Made by a program: the position numbers and the translations under genes. Shown piece after piece: positions 16,577 to 25,053 of a stretch of DNA of 64,000 nucleotides; position 1 is the stretch's first letter; every line of letters begins with the position of its first letter. Origin of the DNA: Catenisphaera adipataccumulans (GTDB lineage Bacteria > Bacillota_I > Bacilli_A > Erysipelotrichales > Erysipelotrichaceae); assembly GCF_014202755.1 (NCBI RefSeq), contig NZ_JACHHK010000001.1, positions 124,001-188,000 on the forward strand, in the 5' to 3' direction. Below the pieces are notes generated by a model. It did no database searches, was not told where the DNA came from, and worked only from the letters and a program-made list of their open reading frames with translations.

Positions 16577-16619
16577 ACTATAAAAGCGATTCGTTGTTTT
16601 GTATGTTGTGCAGACAACA
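16577..16619 (-). promoter_or_regulatory. Crp/Fnr class II promoter of the hemerythrin gene
   Basis: On the minus strand a TATAGT box (16577-16582) predicts a start near 16570. The operator TGTTGT-N4-ACAACA at 16604-16619 is then centred at -41.5, the classical activator position for Crp/Fnr proteins. No good -35 hexamer is present, as expected for an activated promoter. Confidence 0.75.
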
Positions 16620-16620
16620 A

Positions 16621-16654
16621 AAAAGCATCGAAATCAAAGATTCAATGCTTTTTA
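16621..16654 (-). terminator. terminator of the acetyltransferase gene
   Basis: AAAAGCATCGA and TTCAATGCTTTT form an imperfect stem. The minus-strand T run enters the Crp-type operator of the next gene. Confidence 0.65.
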
Positions 16655-16660
16655 TTCCGA

Positions 16661-17245
16661 TCAGATCGGATATTTATTTTTATCAGCCGGCGTGATCGGC
16701 CGGATCACCCGGCACGGATCGCCTGCCGCTATCACATCTGCCGGAATGTCCTTTGTCACGACACTGCCGGCACCGATGATGGAATTATTTCCAATGGTGA
16801 CGCCTGGTAAAACCGAAACATTGGTTCGGATCCATACATTGTCACCGATCTGGATCGGCTGTGATATTTCCAAACCATCGGCTCGCTGCTGTGCATCGAT
16901 CGCATGTCCGGTCGTCGAAAAGACGCAATTCGGTGCGATACAGACATTATCGCCGAACGTAACTTTTGCGCCGTCTAAAATATTAACATTGTGATTGGCA
17001 AAAAAGTTCTGCCCGACCGAGATATTGCTGCCGTAGTCCGCATAAAATGGTGCAACCACTGTGATGGTCCCTTTGATTTCACCAAATATTTGATGCAGCA
17101 GTTCGTTTTGTTTATCCGTATCGGAAGGCCGGCAATGATTAAAATCGTAGCATAGGTCCTTGCACCGCATCCGGCGCCGTAATATTTCTTCATCGTTGTT
17201 GGCATTATATAAATAGCCTGCCTGAGCTTTTTCCCACTCTGTCAT
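16661..17245 (-). CDS. maltose/galactoside O-acetyltransferase family (LbH hexapeptide)
   Basis: A 194-residue trimeric left-handed beta-helix acetyltransferase that moves acetyl from acetyl-CoA to a sugar hydroxyl. It starts with TEWEKAQAGYLYNANNDEEI (the Maa N-terminal helix) and continues with hexapeptide repeats, the catalytic His in VFSTTGHAID, and the ending SVVTKDIPADVIAAGDPCRVIRPI. ATG 17245 with AAGGGAAG upstream is preferred over GTG 17254. Confidence 0.9.
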   Translation of the reverse strand: MTEWEKAQAGYLYNANNDEEILRRRMRCKDLCYDFNHCRPSDTDKQNELLHQIFGEIKGTITVVAPFYADYGSNISVGQNFFANHNVNILDGAKVTFGDNVCIAPNCVFSTTGHAIDAQQRADGLEISQPIQIGDNVWIRTNVSVLPGVTIGNNSIIGAGSVVTKDIPADVIAAGDPCRVIRPITPADKNKYPI

Positions 17246-17322
17246 GTTATACACTTCCCTTTTCTCAATCTAACGGAAGGTACATAAGATGTCAATAGAC
17301 CGATGTGCATAGATTAAGCCTG

Positions 17323-18294
17323 TCAAAGAGCTTGGATCACCATCATGATGATCGGCGCAACGACCGCAAATAAGATCGTACTCAGCGCTACAATACTTGT
17401 CGCGTAGTGAACGTCTCCCTTTCCTTCATTCGCCAGCACCGGCAGAACGGTCAGGGCCGGAACGGCCGACTGCATGATCAATGTGCTCTGCTCAGCAGAC
17501 GGCATGTTATATCCTGTATGAATCACAATTTGGATCACCAGGATCATTGCCGCCGGTGCAATGACAAATTTTCCGATCAACGCAACAACTGTATCTTTAT
17601 CAAACCGCAAGGATTTCAAGCCCGCATTGCATAACACAATGCCGATATAGATCAAAGCCAGCGGCGTGACCAAATTGCCGAGGTACTGCGTTGTGGTCGT
17701 GATCGGAGCCGGCACTTGTACGTTCAGGAGCACCAGAATGATCGCCAGCAGAAAGGCAATCAAAGGCGGTGACAGAATTTGTTTCCAAGCCCCTTTTCGG
17801 CTGCTCTTTTTCGTTGTTCTGTTTTCCTCGAGCGGATCGCCGGTAATCAGAAATGAGCCAAACGCCCACGTAGAAACCGTATTGATCACGTAATAAATCA
17901 GGAAATAGGTTTCGGCGGCCGCACCGAACAACGCAAGATTCAGCGGCATACCGATAAAAATCGTATTGGCGTTCGCGAACGTATTGATAAACGTTCCCCT
18001 TCTGCCGCGCTTGACTTTTATGATCTTCGCCAGAACGAATGCAGCCAGATAACTAATTAACACAGCCGTCCCGCCGATCAGCAGACCGTCGGCAAAAGAA
18101 GCCAGACGAGAAGCCGTCAAATGACTGATCACAGAAGTAAAAACGGAAGCCGGCAAAGCGATCTTCATGATCAATTTTGAAATATTTCCTGCAAAACTGT
18201 CATCAAACCAATGGCTGTTCTGAAGCAGGTAGCCAATCAATATGATCGCAAAGATCGGAAAAATGCTTTTGAGAACCTCAAGTAATATGTTCAT
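17323..18294 (-). CDS. mleP: AEC-family transporter, malate permease
   Basis: A 323-residue membrane protein of the auxin efflux carrier family with about ten helices in two halves. It begins LLEVLKSIFPIFAIILIGYLL and has NTFANANTIFIGMPL in the middle, a family hallmark. It lies 17 nt downstream of the malolactic enzyme gene, the usual place of MleP, which exchanges or imports malate for the fermentation. Confidence 0.85.
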   Translation of the reverse strand: MNILLEVLKSIFPIFAIILIGYLLQNSHWFDDSFAGNISKLIMKIALPASVFTSVISHLTASRLASFADGLLIGGTAVLISYLAAFVLAKIIKVKRGRRGTFINTFANANTIFIGMPLNLALFGAAAETYFLIYYVINTVSTWAFGSFLITGDPLEENRTTKKSSRKGAWKQILSPPLIAFLLAIILVLLNVQVPAPITTTTQYLGNLVTPLALIYIGIVLCNAGLKSLRFDKDTVVALIGKFVIAPAAMILVIQIVIHTGYNMPSAEQSTLIMQSAVPALTVLPVLANEGKGDVHYATSIVALSTILFAVVAPIIMMVIQAL

Positions 18295-18311
18295 TTTCTA
18301 TGCTCCATTTC

Positions 18312-19940
18312 TTACTTATATTTTGGTTCCCATTTATATTTCTTCACACATTCATCCGGATCCGATACGTCATTTCGATTCAGTCCCTCTTTCTTTGCTT
18401 CTGCCGCAACAGCAGAGGCTACGGTTTCCGAGAAACGATCCAGCTGCGTGACTGGCGGAAGCACGGCTGCCCCTGGCTGTGCCGGATCCACGATGCCGCC
18501 GATCGAATGTGCCGCAACAGAAATCATACGATCCGTCAGCAGTTTGGCCCCGGAAGCTATGACACCCAACCCAAGTCCTGGATAAATCAAAGCATTATTT
18601 GCCTGACCGATTTCATAGGTCACGCCCTTATAAGTTACAGGCTGTGACGGAATACCGGTTGCCACCAATGCCCGGCCGTCGGTCCAGTGAATCAGATCTT
18701 CTGCTTTGGCCTCAGCTAACTCGGTCGGATTGCTGAGCGGGAAAATAATCGGGCGCTTGGTAAAGGAAGCCATTTCTTTCACGATTTCTTCCGTAAACGC
18801 ACCGGATTGAGTCGAAGTGCCGACCAAAATCGTCGGATGAATCGCTTTCACTGCAGCGGCAAGCGTCGTAAGCTCGTCTGCATTATCAAATTCAGACCTT
18901 TTTCGGACAAACGGTTTCTGCTCCGGCGTAAGATCGGTCATGTCGTCAAATAACAAGCCTTGTCGATCCACCAAATAGAATTTCTTTTTTGCCTCCGCTT
19001 CGGAGAGTCCTTGATCCAACATTTCTTGATAAATGCGCTTGGCAATGCCGCATCCAGCTGTTCCGGCTCCGAAACACATATATGTTTGATCGGACAATTT
19101 TTCGCCGGAAATATTCAAACCGCCAAGAATACCGGCTAGTGAAATAATACCCGTTCCTTCAATATCATCATTAAAGACTGGATAGGTATCCACATACTTA
19201 TTCAGAATATTGGCCGCATGTTCCCTGCCAAAATCTTCAAAGTGAAGATAGAGATGCGGAAACATGTTTTCAACCAGTTTTACGAACTGATCAACAAAAT
19301 TATAATAGCGGTCATCGATAATTCGTTTTTGATGGAGCCCTAAATACAGCGGATCATTCAGAAGACTTTCCCGGTTGGTGCCGGCATCCAATACGACAGG
19401 CAGCACTCGTGCCGGATCCAGACCAGCTGCTGCAGTATAAACCATCAATTTGCCGACTGAGATGCTCACGCCATTTGTTCCCCAGTCACCAATACCGAGG
19501 ATCGCTTCCGCATCCGTCACAACGATCAAATCAATATCGCGTCCTTCTGCCGCATTCCGGATCGATTGTTCCATTTGTTCCGGATGGTCAATGGAAAGAT
19601 AAGCTGCATTTTGTGGTGTGATAAAAAACTCACTATATTCGCGGATGCTTTCTGCAATGCCTGGATCATAAACGATCGGCATAAATTCCGCAATGTGCTG
19701 CTTAAAGACATGAAAAAACAACGTTCGATTGCGGCTGAAAATATTCATCAAATAATGGCGCTTTTCCGTCACGTTGGGTTTGTTTTCGACATTTTTATAC
19801 ACTTGTTCCGCCTGCGTATCCAGAGACTGGACTGTCGGCGGCAGAATACCGACCAGACCATATTTTTCTCTTTCCTGCATCGTAAAAGCTGTCCCTTTAT
19901 TTAAGAACGGATCATTTAATAAGTCATAACCTTTTTTCAT
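18312..19940 (-). CDS. mleA: malolactic enzyme
   Basis: A 542-residue member of the malic enzyme family, with the length and start ([14 protein letters not shown]) of malolactic enzymes. It converts L-malate directly to L-lactate and CO2 with NAD and Mn. Visible sites are the malic-enzyme Tyr/Lys region ([14 protein letters not shown], and [17 protein letters not shown]), the metal site [10 protein letters not shown] and the nucleotide loop [10 protein letters not shown]. The transporter gene follows and a LysR gene diverges upstream, which is the mleR-mleA-mleP arrangement. An ordinary NAD-malic enzyme is possible but less likely in this context. Confidence 0.88.
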   Translation of the reverse strand: MKKGYDLLNDPFLNKGTAFTMQEREKYGLVGILPPTVQSLDTQAEQVYKNVENKPNVTEKRHYLMNIFSRNRTLFFHVFKQHIAEFMPIVYDPGIAESIREYSEFFITPQNAAYLSIDHPEQMEQSIRNAAEGRDIDLIVVTDAEAILGIGDWGTNGVSISVGKLMVYTAAAGLDPARVLPVVLDAGTNRESLLNDPLYLGLHQKRIIDDRYYNFVDQFVKLVENMFPHLYLHFEDFGREHAANILNKYVDTYPVFNDDIEGTGIISLAGILGGLNISGEKLSDQTYMCFGAGTAGCGIAKRIYQEMLDQGLSEAEAKKKFYLVDRQGLLFDDMTDLTPEQKPFVRKRSEFDNADELTTLAAAVKAIHPTILVGTSTQSGAFTEEIVKEMASFTKRPIIFPLSNPTELAEAKAEDLIHWTDGRALVATGIPSQPVTYKGVTYEIGQANNALIYPGLGLGVIASGAKLLTDRMISVAAHSIGGIVDPAQPGAAVLPPVTQLDRFSETVASAVAAEAKKEGLNRNDVSDPDECVKKYKWEPKYK

Positions 19941-20004
19941 ACTGTACCTCCTTCAGTGAAAGCGCATCCAACATCCTGTTTTTTTTATTTTATGTAAAAT
20001 AAAA

Positions 20005-20019
20005 ATACTTTAGAAGTAT
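20005..20019. promoter_or_regulatory. LysR-type inverted repeat between mleA and mleR
   Basis: ATACTT-TAG-AAGTAT is a perfect dyad in the divergent intergenic region. Two GACATAT copies follow at about 20026 and 20051. MleR-type regulators bind such dyads to activate with malate. Confidence 0.6.
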
Positions 20020-20114
20020 CAAAATGACATATCAACCATGTTAAATCGACATATTACACAGCGAAATAAGGTATGCTATGATGAAATTAGAAATGTTGAA
20101 TGAAAGGTATTTAT

Positions 20115-21002
20115 ATGATTACGTACGATTACTATCGAGTTTTCTATTATGCTGCGCTTTTCAAAAGCTTTTCCAAAGCTGCCGAAGTGCTCTACAGCAA
20201 TCAGCCAAATGTTGCCCGGATCATCAAGCGGTTGGAAAGCGAATTGGGATGTCAATTGTTTATCCGTTCGAACCGCGGTGTCACTTTGACCCCGGAAGCC
20301 GAAGTGTTGTATAAACATGTCGCTGTTGCCTGTGAACAGCTGGCAGCCGGTGAAGAAGAAGTGTACGAAATGCAGGGACTGAAAACGGGTTTTGTCGCGA
20401 TCGGGGCAAGTGAAACAGCGCTGCGATTATTCTTGCTTGAACGCATCGAAAAATTTCACGAACAATACCCTGGTGTGCATCTCAAGATCCGCAACAGTCA
20501 GACACCGGATACCATTCAGGCGCTAAAAAATGGTCAGGTCGAATGTGCCGTCATCACCGCCCCATTTAAGATCAGCAATGAATTCCATTCCGAACCAGTT
20601 TATCAGTTCCGTGAAATTTTGATTGCCGGCGCCAAACAGAAAGAGGCAGTGAAAAATATCAAAACACTGGAAGATCTTGCCGGGCTTTCTTTGATCTCAC
20701 TGCCGAAAAACAGCAGCAGTTATGAATTTTATGTCCACTATTTCATGAAGCATGACGTAAAATATCATCCGGACATCGAGACGGAAACAGCTGATCAGGT
20801 CCTTTCCCTGGTTGAACGAAATTTCGGCCTAGGCTTCTTTCCGGCTGAAGCTGCCAAAGAATATATCGATGCTGGCAAAATCGTTGAAGTTCCGCTGGAA
20901 GTGCCGCCGATCATACGTGAGACCCGATTGGTCTACCATCCCGACCGTGTAAAAGGCCCCGCTGTGAAAAAAGCCATGGATTTCATCAGAAATCGAGCTT
21001 GA
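20115..21002 (+). CDS. mleR: LysR-family regulator of the malolactic genes
   Basis: A LysR regulator of 295 residues: N-terminal helix-turn-helix (SFSKAAEVLYSNQPNVARIIKRLE, with LFIRSNRGVTLT after it) and a periplasmic-binding-protein-like effector domain. ATG 20115 with GAAAGG before it is preferred over ATG 20100. Divergent placement from mleA and family similarity point to malate-responsive activation. Confidence 0.88.
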   Translation: MITYDYYRVFYYAALFKSFSKAAEVLYSNQPNVARIIKRLESELGCQLFIRSNRGVTLTPEAEVLYKHVAVACEQLAAGEEEVYEMQGLKTGFVAIGASETALRLFLLERIEKFHEQYPGVHLKIRNSQTPDTIQALKNGQVECAVITAPFKISNEFHSEPVYQFREILIAGAKQKEAVKNIKTLEDLAGLSLISLPKNSSSYEFYVHYFMKHDVKYHPDIETETADQVLSLVERNFGLGFFPAEAAKEYIDAGKIVEVPLEVPPIIRETRLVYHPDRVKGPAVKKAMDFIRNRA

Positions 21003-21014
21003 TCATCCACTAAA

Positions 21015-21044
21015 AAGCCGAAGACTTTTCGTAGTCTTCGGCTT
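21015..21044. terminator. terminator after mleR
   Basis: AAGCCGAAGAC (21015-21025) pairs with GTCTTCGGCTT (21034-21044). It also lies at the end of the convergent nitroreductase remnant. Confidence 0.85.
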
Positions 21045-21540
21045 ATTCTATGAAATGTACCCGATCTTCATCATAACGATCTTCCTGTGTTCTTCCTTCT
21101 GCCGGGTATCCAACCGGGAACAAAGAAAATGGCTCGACGGTTTCTGGAAGATCCAGTACCTTCCGAACATGATCCATACGCTATTTGATCGGTGCAATTC
21201 CAAGCCAAACGCCTCCAAGGCCTAGTTCATCCGTTTGCAGCCACATATTCTCCTGAGCAATCGACAGATCGATCTGCGCAAATTCCGGAAAACGCAGTCC
21301 CTGTTTCCGGTAAACCGGAACAATGACCGCTGGAGCACCAACGGCACAGCCGGCATAAGGGCTTGCCGCAGATAAAGCCTTGATTGTATCTTGATTGGTG
21401 ACGACATAGAATTCCCAAGGCTGCTGATCGCCGGCACTTGGCGCCTGCATACCTGCCCGAAGGATTTCTAGAATTTTATCCTTCTCCACCGGACGGTCTT
21501 CATATTTTCGAATACTGACACGATGATAAATACTGCTCAT
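21043..21540 (-). pseudogene. nitroreductase with in-frame TAG
   Basis: The frame encodes a nitroreductase from MSSIYHRVSIRKYEDRPVEK (FMN-binding Arg) through QAPSAGDQQPWEFYVV to LGGVWLGIAPIK, is broken by TAG at 21181-21183, and continues in the same frame with RMDHVRKVLDLPETVEPFSL and VGYPAEGR up to TAA at 21043. The C-terminal part is normal family sequence, so a single codon (perhaps GAG) has become TAG. ATG 21540 has an AGGGA site. The 119-residue product lacks the end of the fold and is probably inactive. Confidence 0.8.
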
Positions 21541-21613
21541 AAAATCCCTGCCTTTCTCACATGAATACAATGGATCTTTTCAGCCGTGCAGGCAACAGAG
21601 TTTTTATAATGTA

Positions 21614-21976
21614 TTAATCCATTTTGCCGCTTTGGTTGATGGCTTGATCTGCCGGCAGAATGTATTCAGAAAGATGTTCATTGCCCCAGTCACACATGAT
21701 CTGCAGAACGGGTTCAAGTGTTCTGCCATATTCTGTTAAAGAATATTCGGTCTTTGGAGGAACCACTGGATAGACTTCTCGATGAATCAGTCCATCCTTT
21801 TCTAATTCTCTTAACTGCTGAGTCAGCATCTTCTGTGTGGCCTGCGGCATGATCCGCTGCAGTTCCGAGAAGCGCAGTGTCTGTCCGATCAAATGGTACA
21901 GGATGATCGGTTTATATTTCCCGCCGATCAAACTGAGCGTTGCTTCTACCGGACAGTGAAACTTCGTCTGTTTCAT
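21614..21976 (-). CDS. HxlR-family winged-helix regulator
   Basis: A 120-residue HxlR protein: CPVEATLSLIGGKYKPIILYHL near the start, RFSELQRIMPQATQKMLTQQL as the recognition region, and TEYSLTEYGRT in the wing. A single Cys near the start and one near the end could sense electrophiles. It is the last gene of the DJ-1/flavin reductase/nitroreductase operon, overlapping the nitroreductase gene by 4 nt, and probably regulates that operon. Confidence 0.9.
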   Translation of the reverse strand: MKQTKFHCPVEATLSLIGGKYKPIILYHLIGQTLRFSELQRIMPQATQKMLTQQLRELEKDGLIHREVYPVVPPKTEYSLTEYGRTLEPVLQIMCDWGNEHLSEYILPADQAINQSGKMD

Positions 21977-22491
21977 CGTTCTTTCACCACCTCATCCATC
22001 GCTCGATACTGGGTATGCTTCGGTGTCGGCACAGCCTGCGGATCTGCGTATCCCATCGGCATCAGCAGGACAACTTTTTCATTCTTCGGAATATCAAAAG
22101 CTTCGGCAGCTACATGGTTCGGGAATGCGTTGACCCAGCAGGAGGCGATGCCTAGGTCCCATGCCTCCAGCATCATATGTGCTGCCACGATACTGACATC
22201 TTCCTGGCCTGAAGCAATACCTGGTTCCAGTCTATTTTTCCACTGTTCATCTTCATTATATGTCATCAGAAGGACCACAGGTGCATTAAATGCACAAGGA
22301 GTGATCCGGCGGATGGTCTTGAGCGCTTCTTCGCTTTTCAAGATATAGATGCGGAATGGCTGACAATTCGCAGCTGTTGGTGCAACTTTGGCTGCCTGCA
22401 GAATTTTTTCCATCTTTTCGGGTTCGATGGCCTTATTCTGATATTTCCGGACCGAATATCTAGCTTCTGCCAAGGATAAAAAGCTTTTCAC
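21973..22491 (-). CDS. nitroreductase family protein
   Basis: A 172-residue FMN-dependent nitroreductase-like protein: RYSVRKYQNKAIEPEKMEK at the start, APTAANCQPFRIYIL for FMN contact, and GIASCWVNAFPNHVAAEA. It is shorter than NfsB-type enzymes but a normal length for this subfamily. It probably reduces quinones or nitro compounds with NAD(P)H. It overlaps both neighbours by 4 nt. Confidence 0.88.
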   Translation of the reverse strand: MKSFLSLAEARYSVRKYQNKAIEPEKMEKILQAAKVAPTAANCQPFRIYILKSEEALKTIRRITPCAFNAPVVLLMTYNEDEQWKNRLEPGIASGQEDVSIVAAHMMLEAWDLGIASCWVNAFPNHVAAEAFDIPKNEKVVLLMPMGYADPQAVPTPKHTQYRAMDEVVKER

Positions 22492-23051
22492 TTTTTATAG
22501 TCCTTTCCATAACTCCAACACTTCGCGATGACTTTTCCAGTTGATAAATATTGTGCACTCTGAAATTCAAATAAGACTGGACGGACTTTTTCATAATCGA
22601 CCTTACCGCGTTCATTTAAATTTTCTTCCTGCACATACGTATGAACTGGTTTTAATATAAAATTGTGGAAAGCGCCCACCGTAACCATCTTTACAACTTG
22701 GCAAGTCATACAGACCGGTGCATTTTCGACCACCGGCGCTTTTTCCAGATCATCAAAGTGCCATGGAAATACATCGGATTTATCTGTATTTTCGGCTTTT
22801 ACAATGCCGCACCAGTCAACGGCTTTCATCATCTCCGGATTGGTCAGACTGACAGAGACGACCCCGTTTTTTATGATAGCTGCATCATCTAGTTTATGGC
22901 TTTGATCCACACTGATAAGAAAATGGCCATGCTCCACGACACCAACATGGGCGATCGGCAGAAAATTGACTCTTCCATCTTCCAGCACGGTACCGACAAG
23001 TGTTGTCGGCATGGGATAGAGTCCCATGACCGAACCAATATCTTTCTGCAT
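22488..23051 (-). CDS. flavin reductase-like FMN-binding protein
   Basis: A 187-residue protein of the flavoredoxin/flavin-reductase family: the N-terminal PMPTTLVGTVLEDGRVNFLPIAHVG strand pair, VSVSLTNPEMM and the Cys-rich APVCMTCQVVK. Such proteins bind FMN and reduce free flavin or act as electron carriers. It sits between DJ-1 and nitroreductase genes and may supply reduced flavin to the latter. Confidence 0.85.
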   Translation of the reverse strand: MQKDIGSVMGLYPMPTTLVGTVLEDGRVNFLPIAHVGVVEHGHFLISVDQSHKLDDAAIIKNGVVSVSLTNPEMMKAVDWCGIVKAENTDKSDVFPWHFDDLEKAPVVENAPVCMTCQVVKMVTVGAFHNFILKPVHTYVQEENLNERGKVDYEKVRPVLFEFQSAQYLSTGKVIAKCWSYGKDYKK

Positions 23052-23066
23052 ATTTTGTCTCTCCTC

Positions 23067-23741
23067 TTACTTCAGCGCGGCAGAAAGCATTTCTGCCACC
23101 TTATGAACCGACATCGGATTTTGTCCGGTGATCAAGCGTTGATCTTCGACCGCAAATTCTGTATACGGATCACCTTTGACGAAATCTGCGCCATCTTTGA
23201 TCAATTCATTTTCCGGCGAAAGCGGCACCATTTGATCCGTTCCGTTCAGCTTTTCTTCCTCATTGGTAAAGCCGTTGACTTTCTTGCCTTGTACCAACGG
23301 TTTGCCGTCGGCATCTTTTAGATTGACCAGTCCGGCTTCACCATGGCAAACACTGGCAATATAGCCGCCGTTTGAATAAATCGTTTCTGCCAGATCGATC
23401 AGCTTTTCATTTTTAGGGAAATCCCACATCGCGCCATGACCGCCGCAGAAATAGATTGCCGCATATTCCTTCGGATCGATCTTTTCAAAAGGGATGGATC
23501 CTTTCATACCTTGAGAGAATTTTTCAGAGTCCACGATTTTTTGTATATTTTCACTGACATCCGCACTGGCTGGATCGATAGGGATCGGGCCGCCGTTCGT
23601 GCTCGCGAACACGACCTCAAAGCCGTTTTTGGTCAGAACATCATAAAAGGAAGCTGCTTCTTCGAGCCAGACACCTGTTTTTCTTTCTGGATGCTCCAAA
23701 TAATGATCAACGTTCGTCAATGCCATTAATACTTTTTTCAT
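23067..23741 (-). CDS. DJ-1/PfpI-family (Hsp31-like) protein
   Basis: A 224-residue class I glutamine-amidotransferase-like protein of the DJ-1/Hsp31 branch. The nucleophile elbow is ASVCHGEAGL with a reactive Cys followed by His, and IYFCGGHGAMWDF carries the companion residues. Members act as glyoxalase, chaperone or deglycase against reactive carbonyls. As first gene of a redox operon it fits electrophile stress. Confidence 0.88.
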   Translation of the reverse strand: MKKVLMALTNVDHYLEHPERKTGVWLEEAASFYDVLTKNGFEVVFASTNGGPIPIDPASADVSENIQKIVDSEKFSQGMKGSIPFEKIDPKEYAAIYFCGGHGAMWDFPKNEKLIDLAETIYSNGGYIASVCHGEAGLVNLKDADGKPLVQGKKVNGFTNEEEKLNGTDQMVPLSPENELIKDGADFVKGDPYTEFAVEDQRLITGQNPMSVHKVAEMLSAALK

Positions 23742-23792
23742 GTAAAATACCTCACTTTCATTTCACGATCACAGGGGAATCTTCCTGTTGAC

Positions 23793-23829
23793 ACTTACAA
23801 TTTACATAGTTCTGATTCAAAATGTAAGT
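23793..23829. promoter_or_regulatory. operator-like inverted repeat upstream of the DJ-1 operon
   Basis: ACTTACA (23793-23799) and TGTAAGT (23823-23829) form a dyad centred at 23811, about 70 nt upstream of the DJ-1 start; a further GTAAGT follows near 23861. It is a likely binding region for the operon's own HxlR protein. Confidence 0.5.
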
Positions 23830-23905
23830 ACGCACTTATATGTGCCATAGTTCCCAAAAAGTAAGTATAAGGGTGAATTCATGGATCATTTTGTTCATCG
23901 ATCAT

Positions 23906-24016
23906 GTCCGATCATAATAAAAACAAGCAGGCGGATGCAATATCTGACTGCTTGTTTTTTTATGATGATTGATTTTCCGGATTCGATCAACTCTGCTTCT
24001 TCGAATCTGCATCGTA
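23906..24016 (-). CDS. possible 36-residue small protein
   Basis: On the minus strand a GGGAGG site is followed 8 nt later by ATG and a 36-codon frame starting MQIRRSRVDRIRKINHH, very basic, ending within the hairpin at about 23920-23957. The start signal is good, but composition and overlap with a terminator-like hairpin make coding doubtful. Confidence 0.2.
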
Positions 24017-24185
24017 TCATCCTCCCTTAAATGGACTCAACCGACCATCAGTTGAGTTCGGTCGACCAATAGTTTACTTGAAGTAGAGTCCTGCAAAACC
24101 CACTTTTCCGCTTCATTTCCATTCTAAGATTCATGGATCTCTCTAAATTCTCAAGCGACGACAGCCCAGCCTTCTTCAAAATGAA

Positions 24186-24217
24186 AAAAGACGTCGACCG
24201 GCCGATCAGCGTCTTTT
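24186..24217 (-). terminator. terminator of the macrodomain operon
   Basis: AAAAGACG (24186-24193) pairs with CGTCTTTT (24210-24217), with six T on the minus strand. Confidence 0.85.
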
Positions 24218-24237
24218 CCTGTATTGATTTGATTTGC

Positions 24238-25053
24238 TTAGGCAGCCTGTGATTCCAGCAGCCGCTGATAGATTTTCAAATCACTGTCCTTGAACACATT
24301 GAAGATCACATTTTTCATACAGCTATCCGGATGGGTATCTAACCATTTCTTAACAGCAGCAATTGCTATTTCCGCCGCTTTATCCTGCGGAAACATAAAT
24401 ACACCGGTAGAGATGCAGCAGAAGGCAATATTCTTACAGCCGTTCTCGGCGGCAAGATCCAGACTTGCCCGATAACATTCTGCCAGCTGATCTTTATGTT
24501 CCTGTTTCAAAGATGAAGAAACAATCGGACCTACGACATGTACAATGTACTTGGACGGCAGATCATAGGCAGAAGAAATCATCGGTACGGCCGTCGGCTG
24601 TTCATAATCTTGTCCATACTGTTTCCGGCATTCCTTCATTTTCTGGTCCATCTCGTATCGAAGCTGACAGCCGGCATATGTTCCGACGATATTGTCCTCA
24701 CAATTGTGAAGCGGCCGATAGCACCCGGTCATCTGGCTGTTGGCGGCATTGACGATCGCATCACACCTTAAGGTCGTAATATCGCCCTGCCAGAGATACA
24801 GCCTGGAATCGCTTTTCACTGGCTGCAGATCTTGAAGATCGGTGATGCCTTTTTCTTTCGTCCGACAGATAAGATATTCATCCTGAACCTGCAGAAACTC
24901 TTTCGAAGCCGGTGCCGGCATGCGCACGTTGAACAAGGCCCGCAGCAAGTCTTGTTGTCCTTGTTCATCCTCCGGGATGTGGATCTTTCCATATTCCGGC
25001 ATTTCTTTTTGAAGTTCACGGATCAAGTATTTTCTTCTTTCTTCCTGGGTCAT
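24238..25053 (-). CDS. zinc-containing macrodomain protein-ADP-ribose hydrolase
   Basis: A 271-residue protein. After an N-terminal helical part (about 1-80) comes a macrodomain: LYLWQGDITTLRCDAIVNAANSQM, then GCYRPLHNCEDNIVGTYAG with the Cys-His-Cys zinc set of the SirTM-linked macrodomain class, and FCCISTGVFMFPQDKAAEIA. These enzymes remove ADP-ribose from proteins. In staphylococci and streptococci the gene sits beside the SirTM sirtuin; here it ends an osmolyte-transporter operon, overlapping the ATPase gene by 4 nt, while the sirtuin is 6 kb away under an identical operator. Confidence 0.9.
   Translation of the reverse strand: MTQEERRKYLIRELQKEMPEYGKIHIPEDEQGQQDLLRALFNVRMPAPASKEFLQVQDEYLICRTKEKGITDLQDLQPVKSDSRLYLWQGDITTLRCDAIVNAANSQMTGCYRPLHNCEDNIVGTYAGCQLRYEMDQKMKECRKQYGQDYEQPTAVPMISSAYDLPSKYIVHVVGPIVSSSLKQEHKDQLAECYRASLDLAAENGCKNIAFCCISTGVFMFPQDKAAEIAIAAVKKWLDTHPDSCMKNVIFNVFKDSDLKIYQRLLESQAA

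Larger units (their letters stand above)
23742..24237. other. intergenic region, about 500 nt
   Basis: It contains the operator dyad at 23793-23829, a hairpin whose arms are AACAAGCAG and CTGCTTGTT (about 23923-23957), a possible short minus-strand frame (see below), an ACTCAAC/GTTGAGT inverted repeat near 24036-24057 and the terminator at 24186-24217. No full-size gene is present. Confidence 0.6.

Noticed and set aside
23742-24237. tRNA or T-box in the gap before the DJ-1 operon
   Set aside because: No cloverleaf, T-loop consensus or T-box sequence could be found; the stems present are simple hairpins and a dyad.
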